64,000 bases of DNA from Myxococcus qinghaiensis (GTDB lineage: Bacteria > Myxococcota > Myxococcia > Myxococcales > Myxococcaceae): NCBI RefSeq assembly GCF_024198215.1, contig NZ_JAKCFA010000011.1:248001-312000 (forward strand), read 5' to 3'. The notes below the pieces were generated by a model that worked only from the letters and a program-made list of their open reading frames with translations, did not search any database and had not been told where the DNA came from. A program made the position numbers and the translations under genes. Of this stretch, positions 34,526-42,346 are shown in pieces (the stretch's first letter is position 1; the number at the start of each line of letters is the position of its first letter).

Positions 34526-34720
34526 TCAGCCCGGAGGACCGGTGGGCGGAGGGTCTCGCACATCGGGACGCGCCGACTCCGGCGGGGGGACGACGGAGTC
34601 TCGCGGCGCGTCGGACTCCACCACGGGCGCCTTCTTCGGAACCGCCGCCCCGCTCACCGCCGGCCCTTGCAGGGCAGGGGTCTCCTCCGCCGGCTTCGCA
34701 TCGCTCATGCAGCTCGTCAT
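34526..34720 (-). CDS. Small proline-rich peptide of CHAT module 2
   Basis: A 64-residue protein from ATG 34720, with CAGGAG ten bases upstream. It has no signal peptide or membrane span and is rich in Pro, Ala, Val and Asp ('SVVPPPESARPDVRDPPP'). It follows the second CHAT protease gene by 140 bases, matching the place of the 61-residue peptide gene in module 1. The two peptides share proline-rich composition and acidic/Ser-Pro character rather than clear sequence identity. Confidence 0.55.
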   Translation of the reverse strand: MTSCMSDAKPAEETPALQGPAVSGAAVPKKAPVVESDAPRDSVVPPPESARPDVRDPPPTGPPG

Positions 34721-34844
34721 GTCGCACGGCTCCTGGGGTCCGCCGTCCCTCCCGCAAGATGCGGGGCACCAGCGGCCCTCAAGCCATAGAACGCACGACG
34801 TCCTGCTTGTTGCCGGAAACCTCCAACGTCACAACCCCCGAGGC

Positions 34845-34860
34845 GCGCCTGGACAGGCGC
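34845..34860 (-). repeat. Hairpin at the stop codon of CHAT gene 2
   Basis: GCGCCT, GTCC, AGGCGC: a perfect 6-bp stem with a four-base loop that begins on the base after the stop codon. There is no T-tract. It may protect the mRNA 3' side or separate expression of the peptide gene. Confidence 0.4.
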
Positions 34861-37851
34861 TCACTCGAAGAGGAGGACGTGGGACAGCCACCGCGCGTCA
34901 TCGGGGTGCTCGCGCAGCCACAGCGCGCGCGCATCCCTCAGCGCCACGGACGGACGCGTGCCCGCGCGGATGCGCTCACGCACCTTCTCGAAGAAGGCCC
35001 CCGCCGAGTCGGGAATCTCCACGGAGGCGGCCAGCACCGCGCTCGCGCCCGCGGAGATGAAGGCCACGGGCAGGCTGTAGGACTCGTGCGGAAACGGCGC
35101 CGTCCTCGCCGCGCCACACGTGGCCAGCAGCACCAGCGGCGCGTGCTTCAAGCGCGTCTGACGGACCCTGTCGGCGCTCAGCGCGTAGTCGCCATCCGCA
35201 TCCGGTGCGAGCACCACCATCGACGCATCCGACAAGGAGGCGCTGAACAGCCCATGGGTGTGGATTTCAATCTCGGACGCATCCGCCATCTCTCTCGCCA
35301 CGCGCGACGGCGTGGCCTCCCCGCCCCGGAGCTCCACACGCCACGGGTCCGGCACGCGCGGCGCGGTCAGCGCCCCCAGCTTCGGTAATCTCAGCGCGGG
35401 CGGGCTCGCCACCTCCGTGATGACCAGGTGGCTGGAGCCCCCACCCTGCGCCGGCGTGGGGCGCCCACCACGTCCCACCCGATAGCTCCACGCCAGCTCG
35501 CCCGGCAGCAACCCGGTGAGCCCGTGCACAGGAGGACGGGTCAACACGTCCACGTGCTCGCAGCCCGTCAGCTCCTTCAAGAGTTCATCGGGCACCAGCC
35601 CCGAGGCGTCGTCTCGCAGCGGCACCCGTCGCCCCGTGGAGTACGCCCCCTTCAGCTCACCACCGGGTCCCCGCGCGAGCACCAGGGTGCGCTCGTGCTG
35701 GAGCGACACCGCCAACAGACAGCGGGTGGGAGCGGGCTCGACGCTCAGCTCGCGCGCCATCAACGACAGGGCCTCGTGCCAGGCCCCGGCGCGCCCCGCC
35801 TCGGACAGCAGGGCGGAGTAGCCGAAGGCCAGGGCCTTGCGCGCATCGACACTGTCCGGCAGGTGCTCCGCCATCGACACGCCCCGCCAGAGCAGCGCCT
35901 GCCCCGTGTCATGCGACTGCTCCAGCGCGAACTGGCCCTCGAGGACGAGCAGCAGCGCCTCGCGGCCCGGCGAGACGCCCGCCTGTCTCAGGTCCGCCAG
36001 GGCGCGGCGCAGCCAATGTCCGTCATGCGGCCGGGGCTGGAAGCGGGCCAGCTCCGACAACACCCGCGCGCCCGTCATCCCCAGGGGCCGCTCGCACTCC
36101 AGCGCCCGCTCCAGTGACTCGCGCGCAGCCTCCGGGCGGAACCGCTGCCACTCCAGCAAGGCCACGTTGCTGTGCACATGCGTGCGCTGCGCGCAGTCCT
36201 CCGGCATGCGGACCAGCGACTCCTCCAGATAGGCCCGGGCGCTGGTGAAGGAGTGCTGGTAGCGCGCCACGTCCGCCAGCTCCTGGAGGAACACCTGCTC
36301 GTAGCGCCACTCGCGGGCCTCCTGCGCGCGGCTCCAGCCATTCCATGCATGTTGGAAGGCCTCGGCGGGGCGGTGCAGGTCCAGGTACAGGTCCGTGAGC
36401 GCCTGCTCCAAGCCCAGGCAGCGATACACCAGGCCCTGCTTCTGGCACGAGTCCAGCGCCTCCAGCAGTCGCTGCTCGGCGTTCCACCAGCGCCCCTCGC
36501 GTTGGTCCACGCGCGCCAGCTCCAGCTCTCCGAACACCCGCATCCACGGGTCCTCGGAGGCCCGCGCCAGTCGCACCAGCGCCGCCGAGTCCACGGGCTG
36601 TCGCGCGAACCCCGCGAGCACGAGCGCGCCCAGGTACAGGTCATCCTCCCCCGAGCGGCGCAGCTCCTCCATCACCGCTCCCGAGGGCGACAGCGCCCCC
36701 AGCACGAGCTGCGCATACCTCCGCGCCAGGGGCCCCCGTCGCGTGAAGTCCCGCTCCGCCACGCGCGCCAGCCACGTCTGGAGGACGCTCCCCCCGTAGC
36801 GCTCGTCCAGCGCCCGGGCCAGCGGCAGCAACCGCAGCACGTCCTGCCGTCGAGGCGCCGCGCGCACCGCGTCGTAGAAGGCGAGCCGGAGGATGCCCGG
36901 ATGGTCCCTCACCGCCGCCACGGGCAGCGGCGCCGACGCATCCGTCAGCAAGTCGCGCGTCGCCGCGAAGGCGTCCTTCCAGGCCCTCCCGCGAGAGAGC
37001 GTGGACTCCCGCAGGGCGCGCTCACGGGAAGCGGCCTCCTCGCTCCAGCCCGGCTCCCCCAGCTTCGCGACCTCACCGAACGAGTCCGCCGCCTGGAGCG
37101 TCAGCCCCAGCTCGGCCAGCGTCAGCGCCCGGTTCCACAGGGCCTGGGGATGTCGCGGCGCGACGCGCAGCACCTCCGACAGCAGCTCCAGCGCCTCTTC
37201 CAGGTGCGCATGCCGGCTGTCGAGCGGCCCGTCCTGCCGAGCCTGCTCCAGCGCCAGGAGCGCCAGATCAGAGTCCCTGTCCACCGAGGGAGGCAGGCGC
37301 TTCAGGAAGGCCAGCGCCTGACGGGGCGCGCCATGGAGCAGGTACGCGGTGGCGATGCCGTGCAGGTCTCCTCGGGCCTCCATCCGCGACAGCTCGTGGA
37401 GCGGCAGCGAAGGGACGCCGGGGCGCTCCCAGGGTCCACCCCGGTCCGGGACAAAGGGCTGATGACGCGCATCCACGGCGCGATACGTCACCCGCGCCTC
37501 CAGCGTGCGAGGGCCATCCTTCACCAGCCAGGCCAGGTCATCACCGCTCCAGTGGCTGGCGCTGGGAGATATCAGCAACATCGCGAAGCAGGCGACGAGC
37601 ACGCGGAACCCGGAGCCGACATCCCCCCGCCGAGGCCTCCAGCGCTTGCGCTCCGTCGACTCGGACGGCTTCTCGATGGGCGGCGCGAGCGAGGGCAGCG
37701 CCTGGTGCGCCAGCAGCTCCAGTTGCAGCGCATCTCGGAAGCGCGCCTCGCAGCGCTCACACCCACCCAGGTGCTGACGGAACCCACCCTGCTCCACCGC
37801 GTCCATCTGTCCATCGAGGAAGCGAGGCAGGTCCTTGCAATCGGCGCTCAT
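34861..37851 (-). CDS. Anti-sigma zinc finger-TPR-CHAT protease, module 2
   Basis: A 996-residue paralogue of the module 1 protein with the same domain order. The zf-HC2 finger has Cys5, His27, Cys31 and Cys34 at identical positions. After a basic stretch ('RKRWRPRRG') comes one hydrophobic span at about 81-98. Helical TPR-like repeats occupy the middle ('LFELSEVLRVAPRHPQALWN'-like segments, e.g. 'PRHPQALWNRALTLAELGLT'). The CHAT domain has His866 in 'IHTHGLF' and Cys912 in 'LLATCGAAR'. It overlaps the second ECF sigma gene by 4 bases. N-in/C-out topology would place the protease outside the cytoplasm, but the single span is short and should be viewed with care. Confidence 0.88.
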   Translation of the reverse strand: MSADCKDLPRFLDGQMDAVEQGGFRQHLGGCERCEARFRDALQLELLAHQALPSLAPPIEKPSESTERKRWRPRRGDVGSGFRVLVACFAMLLISPSASHWSGDDLAWLVKDGPRTLEARVTYRAVDARHQPFVPDRGGPWERPGVPSLPLHELSRMEARGDLHGIATAYLLHGAPRQALAFLKRLPPSVDRDSDLALLALEQARQDGPLDSRHAHLEEALELLSEVLRVAPRHPQALWNRALTLAELGLTLQAADSFGEVAKLGEPGWSEEAASRERALRESTLSRGRAWKDAFAATRDLLTDASAPLPVAAVRDHPGILRLAFYDAVRAAPRRQDVLRLLPLARALDERYGGSVLQTWLARVAERDFTRRGPLARRYAQLVLGALSPSGAVMEELRRSGEDDLYLGALVLAGFARQPVDSAALVRLARASEDPWMRVFGELELARVDQREGRWWNAEQRLLEALDSCQKQGLVYRCLGLEQALTDLYLDLHRPAEAFQHAWNGWSRAQEAREWRYEQVFLQELADVARYQHSFTSARAYLEESLVRMPEDCAQRTHVHSNVALLEWQRFRPEAARESLERALECERPLGMTGARVLSELARFQPRPHDGHWLRRALADLRQAGVSPGREALLLVLEGQFALEQSHDTGQALLWRGVSMAEHLPDSVDARKALAFGYSALLSEAGRAGAWHEALSLMARELSVEPAPTRCLLAVSLQHERTLVLARGPGGELKGAYSTGRRVPLRDDASGLVPDELLKELTGCEHVDVLTRPPVHGLTGLLPGELAWSYRVGRGGRPTPAQGGGSSHLVITEVASPPALRLPKLGALTAPRVPDPWRVELRGGEATPSRVAREMADASEIEIHTHGLFSASLSDASMVVLAPDADGDYALSADRVRQTRLKHAPLVLLATCGAARTAPFPHESYSLPVAFISAGASAVLAASVEIPDSAGAFFEKVRERIRAGTRPSVALRDARALWLREHPDDARWLSHVLLFE

Positions 37852-38435
37852 CGCCCCCGCTCCCGGCGTCGACGCTCGGCCGTCTCGCGCAGCAGTTCTC
37901 GTAGCTCCAACCGGGCGTGATGCAGGCGCGCTCCCACCGTCCCCGGCGATACGCCAGTCTCACGAGCGATGCGTGCATAGGACATCCCTTGGAGGTACAG
38001 CTCGAAGGTCAGACGGAGTCTGGGGCTGAGGAAGCCCAGCGCCCGCTTCACGTCGTCTTCACCGACGTGACACCACAGCTCGTCCTGCGCGGCTTCGTCG
38101 ATGTGCTCGGCTTCTTCATGCAGCTCGAGCAGGTTGCGCAGCCGGTCCGCCTCGCTCTTCCTGCGACGGCACCGGTCCAGGAAGCAGTTCTCGGCGACGC
38201 GCCCCAACCAGAAGCGCTGCTTGTACGACTCCCAATGCTTCAGGTGCTCCCACTGGAGCAGCGCACGCAACAACACATCGTGCACCAGGTCCTCGACCTC
38301 GTGCTCGATACCCACACAATACTTCCTGAGAATGGCAAACAACACGGGTTGGAACTGGCGAGCGAAGACCTCGAAATCCGTCCCCGGCACTCCAGACGGA
38401 GGCTCCACCACCCTCAATCTTGGCCTTGCCCTCAT
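37848..38435 (-). CDS. ECF-type RNA polymerase sigma factor, module 2
   Basis: A 195-residue ECF sigma factor. Region 2 shows 'HEVEDLVHDVLLRALLQWE' and 'RFWLGRVAENCFLDRCRRR'; region 4 shows 'GMSYARIARETGVSPGTVGA' and 'RLELRELLRE'. ATG 38435 has a strong GGAAGGAGG ribosome-binding site; a GTG at 38456 is an alternative. It ends in a very basic tail. The stop overlaps the start of the coupled anti-sigma/CHAT gene. It is only distantly similar to the module 1 sigma factor, so the two modules are probably not a recent duplication. Confidence 0.93.
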   Translation of the reverse strand: MRARPRLRVVEPPSGVPGTDFEVFARQFQPVLFAILRKYCVGIEHEVEDLVHDVLLRALLQWEHLKHWESYKQRFWLGRVAENCFLDRCRRRKSEADRLRNLLELHEEAEHIDEAAQDELWCHVGEDDVKRALGFLSPRLRLTFELYLQGMSYARIARETGVSPGTVGARLHHARLELRELLRETAERRRRERGR

Positions 38436-38540
38436 GGCCGCCTCCTTCCCTTTCACCAGAGAACGCGGCAGGTCTGCTTTATTGCCGACAACCTCTTTTC
38501 CTCACAGCCACGGCACTCCCGCGACATCTGCAAACCCAGG

Positions 38541-38566
38541 AGACAAACTGTCTACATTTGGACAGT
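38541..38566. promoter_or_regulatory. Overlapping inverted repeats upstream of ECF sigma gene 2
   Basis: AGACA-AAC-TGTCT (38541-38553) overlaps ACTGTC-N8-GACAGT (38547-38566). They lie between the histidine kinase stop codon and the sigma gene, 106-131 bases ahead of its start. An operator is the simplest reading; a kinase terminator lacking a T-tract is the alternative. Confidence 0.45.
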
Positions 38567-38572
38567 ATGACT

Positions 38573-40180
38573 TCAGGAGGCGGCAACGGATAGGGGTACA
38601 GGCTGCGACTGTGGAAGCGTCAACACGAAGCTCGCGCCCCCCAGGGACTCGGAGCGGCTGGCCCGCACCGAAGCTCCATGACGCTCCAGGATTCCCCGGG
38701 CAATCGCCAATCCCAGACCTGTTCCTGGCCTGGGTCCTTCGCGACGCCGCCCCGTGACGAAGGGTTGGAACAGCCGGGGGAGCAACTCCGGAGGGATGCC
38801 GGGGCCGTTGTCCTCCACGGTGACCTGGAGACTCGCATCGGCGCGCTCACACCGCACCCGCAAGACAGGCGCGGGTGTGTCGCGCAGCGCGAGCAAGGCA
38901 TTCTCCAGGACAATCACAAACACTTGCGACAGCTGGGACTGGTCCGCCTCCAGCTCGAAGGGCTCGCCGTCTGGAAGCTCGAAAGAGACCTCCGGCGCCA
39001 GCGCGCCCAATCCCTGTCGCGCGGTGGAGTACGCCAGCGCCACGGTGGCGAGCATGTCCACGCGGCGCAGCTCCAGCGGCCGGGGCCGGCCATAGCGCAG
39101 CAGCTCGTCCACGAAGTGACCGGCGCGGGAAATCTGCTCGCGCATGGCGGCGACGGCGTCCGCATCCACGCCCTGGCGCTCCAGGAGCTTCAGGTGCGCG
39201 GCGAGGACGCCCAATGGATTTCGCACCTCGTGGGCCACGGCGGAGGTGAACTGCCCCAGCTCGGCCAATCGCGCCGCCTGGTCCGCGCGGGCCTCCTGCT
39301 CGGCCAGGGCCGCCACCAGCTCCGTGCTGGTGGCGCGGCCCTTGAGCAGCCGACGGCCCAGCCACTCCTGGATGCCCTGCCGCAACGGCTCGAAGGCGAG
39401 CGCCGCCAGTGCCAGCAGGAAGAAGGCGCCCACCCGGTACTCGAGCAGGAAGGGCTGCCCGCTGCCCGCCATCAGCGTCAGCACGCCGAAGAGGAAGCCC
39501 GCCGACAACACCGCCGCCATCGCCGAGTACACGAGGCTGCGCTCCAGGAGCCGACGCTCACCGGGAGGCTGGTGGGAGTTGACGACGTGCACCAGCACCA
39601 GCAGCGAGGCCAGCACGCCGTACATCCCGAAGGGCAGCGCGTAGCCGCCCGACAGGAGCAGCGCCGTGCCCAGGCCACCCGAGTACGCCAGCGCGCCGAC
39701 GATGCCCAGGCTGCGCAGGAGAGGCCGACGCTCTGGCGTCTCGCGAGGATAGGAGCGGGCCAGGTGGAGCAGCGGCACCAGGGCCGCGGAGACCGACAGC
39801 GCGATGACGGGCCAGAACAGCGGCCCCCGCTTCATCGCCAGCGGTCCATACAGCGCCTCCGGGAAGAGCGCGCCCACTCCGGTGACGACCGCCGCCACGG
39901 CGTAGGCCAGCGCCACCTGTCGGTAGGAGCGCTGCCGGGTGACCTCGTACGCGACATGGAGGTATGCGGCGGCGGTGAAGGCCCCGCTGGCGGCGAAACG
40001 CTCTCCCAGCCACGCATACCGGGGCACGCATATCAAGAGCAGCGAGCCGCTCCAGACGGCCGTGGCCAGGCAGTACAGCGTCAGCCCCCGTGCGTCCCGG
40101 CCGCGAAACGCGGCGGTGAAACACAAGAGGAGCGACACCGAGAGGACAGGCACGAGGCTGTAGGCGAACAGGGGCCCCAT
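38573..40180 (-). CDS. Membrane sensor histidine kinase
   Basis: A 535-residue kinase. Residues 1-265 hold about eight hydrophobic segments without a large extracellular loop, a sensor type resembling 7TM/MASE-like regions. The dimerisation domain has His317 in 'TSAVAHEVRNPLGVL'. The ATPase domain has the N box ('VIVLENALLAL'), G1 'DNGPGIP' and G2 'PGTGLGLAI'. No response regulator is adjacent, so its partner is an orphan elsewhere. It is divergent from the DMT transporter gene. Signal and output are unknown. Confidence 0.93.
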   Translation of the reverse strand: MGPLFAYSLVPVLSVSLLLCFTAAFRGRDARGLTLYCLATAVWSGSLLLICVPRYAWLGERFAASGAFTAAAYLHVAYEVTRQRSYRQVALAYAVAAVVTGVGALFPEALYGPLAMKRGPLFWPVIALSVSAALVPLLHLARSYPRETPERRPLLRSLGIVGALAYSGGLGTALLLSGGYALPFGMYGVLASLLVLVHVVNSHQPPGERRLLERSLVYSAMAAVLSAGFLFGVLTLMAGSGQPFLLEYRVGAFFLLALAALAFEPLRQGIQEWLGRRLLKGRATSTELVAALAEQEARADQAARLAELGQFTSAVAHEVRNPLGVLAAHLKLLERQGVDADAVAAMREQISRAGHFVDELLRYGRPRPLELRRVDMLATVALAYSTARQGLGALAPEVSFELPDGEPFELEADQSQLSQVFVIVLENALLALRDTPAPVLRVRCERADASLQVTVEDNGPGIPPELLPRLFQPFVTGRRREGPRPGTGLGLAIARGILERHGASVRASRSESLGGASFVLTLPQSQPVPLSVAAS

Positions 40181-40262
40181 GGACGGAGTGTGGCAGATGT
40201 TCCTAGGCTGCGCGCCCTGTCGGCGCCCCCGGGCGATTCGGCGTCACCAGGAGTCATGAGCA

Positions 40263-41129
40263 GTGCGGCACTTCGCCATGGTCGCGGCCGGGGCCACCCT
40301 CTGGGGGTGTTGGTCCCTCTTCCTCCGGCCCGCGGGCCTGTCCTGGGCCCAGAACGCGCTGTTGGCCCTCATCGCCATGTCGCTGCCGGTGCCCTTCCTC
40401 CTGCGCGGCGCCCCCTGGCGTGACAGGCGCGCGACCGGGGCCCTGCTCGTCGTGGGCCTGGCGGACGCGGCCAACATCAGCCTCTTCTTCGCCGCCATGA
40501 AGCGCGGCCCCGTCTCGGTGGCGGTGCTCACGCATTACCTGGCCCCCCTGCTGCTGGCGCTCGTGGCCCCCTGGGTGCTGGGCGAGCGGCGCTCCGTCCG
40601 GGCCCTGGTCGCCGCGCCAGTGACGCTGCTGGGGCTGGTGCTGCTCATCGGCCGGCCGGATGGGACGGGCGGCGCGGGGATGACGGCGGCGCTGGGCGCG
40701 GGCAGCGCCCTGTTCTACGCGGCCATCGTCCTGGGGACGAAAGCGGCGACACGGGCATATTCTCCCCTGGCGGTCGCGTCGCTCCATGCGCCGGTGTCGG
40801 CGGGGGTGTTGTTGCTCATCGCCGGGAGGGACGCCTTGCCCTCGGCGATGGATGGGGCCACGCTCCAGGTGCTGGCCGGAGGCGCGGTGTGCGGACTGAT
40901 GGGGACCGTCCTCTTCAATGCCGGGCTGCGCCATGTGCCCACGGCGGCGGCGGGGGCCCTGACCTACCTGGAGCCTCTCACGGCCTCCCTGGTGGGCTGG
41001 GCCGTCTTCTCGGAAGCCCTCTCCCCCGTGGGGGTGGCGGGCGGACTGCTGGTGTTGGGCGCGGGGGTCTGGGTCTCCGCTGAACTCCCCACTTGCAAGG
41101 TCGGGGAATCCTTTGGTCCTCTTGGGTGA
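40263..41129 (+). CDS. DMT-superfamily (EamA) transporter
   Basis: A 288-residue inner-membrane protein with about ten hydrophobic helices in two EamA repeats: 'VAVLTHYLAPLLLALVAPWV' in the first half and 'AAGALTYLEPLTASLVGWAV' in the second. Members export amino acids, sugars or other metabolites; substrate unknown. The GTG at 40263 lies 9 bases behind GGAG and is preferred; ATG 40278 is internal to the first helix. An ATG at 40256 is in another frame. Confidence 0.9.
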   Translation: MRHFAMVAAGATLWGCWSLFLRPAGLSWAQNALLALIAMSLPVPFLLRGAPWRDRRATGALLVVGLADAANISLFFAAMKRGPVSVAVLTHYLAPLLLALVAPWVLGERRSVRALVAAPVTLLGLVLLIGRPDGTGGAGMTAALGAGSALFYAAIVLGTKAATRAYSPLAVASLHAPVSAGVLLLIAGRDALPSAMDGATLQVLAGGAVCGLMGTVLFNAGLRHVPTAAAGALTYLEPLTASLVGWAVFSEALSPVGVAGGLLVLGAGVWVSAELPTCKVGESFGPLG

Positions 41130-41170
41130 ACGAAGCTCTTGCTTGCAGTGCAGCGCCTTGGCGACGCCGT

Positions 41171-41725
41171 ATGCCCATGGAAACCGCAGCAGACAGCCGT
41201 GAGTATCGCGTCCTCTTCTTCTGTCCCGCGTCCAACGCGCGACTGGAGCGGCTGGAGGCACCCGTGCGGCGATTGCTGTCACGAATCCAGGCGCCTCCCG
41301 CGGAGCTGACGCCCATCCAGGAATCGGGCGCGCTCACCGAGGCGGGTTGGCAGGTCTACCTGGTGCGCTCGCTCACCGAGCGCTCCGCGGCCCAGGCCAT
41401 GGCCGCGTACGTGAGCGAGGCGACATGCGCGCTCGCGGCCGAGGTCGACGCGGAGGTGCTGGGCCTCTACGTGGATGTGTCGGGCGACTCGGCGCGCATC
41501 TGCCGCTGTGGGCCGGAGGACGGGCCGGAGACCTTCGCGGGCCGGCGACAGGCGGCGCTCAACCGCACGGCCGAGTGGCTGGAGGTGGCGCCCATCCTCC
41601 TGTCCGCCATCTTCCAGCTCGATGTGCCGGACGCCGACTACGAGCCGGACGCGGACGACCGCTACGTCGAGGAGAAGCTTCGTGAGGCGCGCGTGCTGAT
41701 GGAGCGATACCGTCAGGGGAAATGA
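41171..41725 (+). CDS. Conserved hypothetical protein upstream of DTW gene
   Basis: A 184-residue soluble acidic protein with no signal peptide. It begins with a beta-strand-like 'YRVLFFCPASNARLERLEAP' and has a middle beta strand 'EVLGLYVDVSGDSARICRCG' and a helical C-terminus. No family is recognised. Its stop overlaps the start of the DTW-domain gene by 4 bases (ATGA), so it is co-translated with a tRNA-modifying enzyme and might act with it. The frame is open upstream to 41093; ATG 41171 is chosen. Confidence 0.7.
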   Translation: MPMETAADSREYRVLFFCPASNARLERLEAPVRRLLSRIQAPPAELTPIQESGALTEAGWQVYLVRSLTERSAAQAMAAYVSEATCALAAEVDAEVLGLYVDVSGDSARICRCGPEDGPETFAGRRQAALNRTAEWLEVAPILLSAIFQLDVPDADYEPDADDRYVEEKLREARVLMERYRQGK

Positions 41726-42339
41726 GGTCTCGAACTCCGGAGGACCTCGCGGGTCGCTGTCCGCGCTGTTTTCTGCCCACCGCGCTGTGCCTGTGCGCCG
41801 AGCTGCCCGTCGTCTCCACGCGCACCGAGCTGCTCATCATCCGTCACCACAAGGAGACGCTGAAGTCGACGAACACGGCTCGCATGGCCGCGCTCGCGAT
41901 GCCTCGGTGTCGCATCGTCTCGTATGGCTCGCCGGCCGAGCGCTTCGATGTATCGACGCTCGAAGACGACGGCGCCACCTGGCTCCTGTTCCCCACGACG
42001 CAGCAGGCGCCCGCGCCGGATGCCGCGCTTCCGAAGCGGCTCATCGTCCTGGACGGGAGCTGGGGTCAAGCGAAGCGCATGGTGCAGCGGGTGCCCGCGC
42101 TGCGCCGGCTGCCGAGCCTGATGCTACCTCCACCGCCCGCGGACTCACGCAGGCTGCGCAGGCCTCCGCATCCGGATGGCATGTCCACGCTGGAGGCCAT
42201 CGCCGGTGCATTCGCCCACCTGGAAGGCGAGGACGTGGCAAGGCCCCTCTACGCGCTGCATGAGCTGATGATCGACCGCGTGCTCGCGAGCCGGGGACGG
42301 GGGACAAGCCTCTCGTGCGACGAGGACGACGGGGACTGA
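41722..42339 (+). CDS. DTW-domain protein, tRNA aminocarboxypropyltransferase family
   Basis: A 205-residue DTW-domain protein (TapT/YfiP type), a family that transfers a 3-amino-3-carboxypropyl group from S-adenosylmethionine to uridine in tRNA (acp3U). It has the N-terminal zinc cysteines 'CPRCFLPTALCLC' (residues 13-25) and the SAM-site segment 'IVLDGSWGQAKRM', where the eponymous D-T-W is D-G-S-W. The C-terminal part 'STLEAIAGAFAHLEG' is also typical. It ends with an acidic tail. It is coupled to the preceding hypothetical gene. Confidence 0.9.
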   Translation: MRSRTPEDLAGRCPRCFLPTALCLCAELPVVSTRTELLIIRHHKETLKSTNTARMAALAMPRCRIVSYGSPAERFDVSTLEDDGATWLLFPTTQQAPAPDAALPKRLIVLDGSWGQAKRMVQRVPALRRLPSLMLPPPPADSRRLRRPPHPDGMSTLEAIAGAFAHLEGEDVARPLYALHELMIDRVLASRGRGTSLSCDEDDGD

Positions 42340-42346
42340 ACGAGGC

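Noticed and set aside
30676-37851. CHAT proteins as parts of a type III-E CRISPR (Craspase) locus
   Set aside because: No Cas7-11/gRAMP, Cas1/2, Csx30-sized protein or array nearby; the finger/sigma coupling points to an independent system.
40256-40290. ATG at 40256 as start of the DMT transporter
   Set aside because: It is in a different frame from the transporter; GTG 40263 is in frame and correctly spaced from GGAG.
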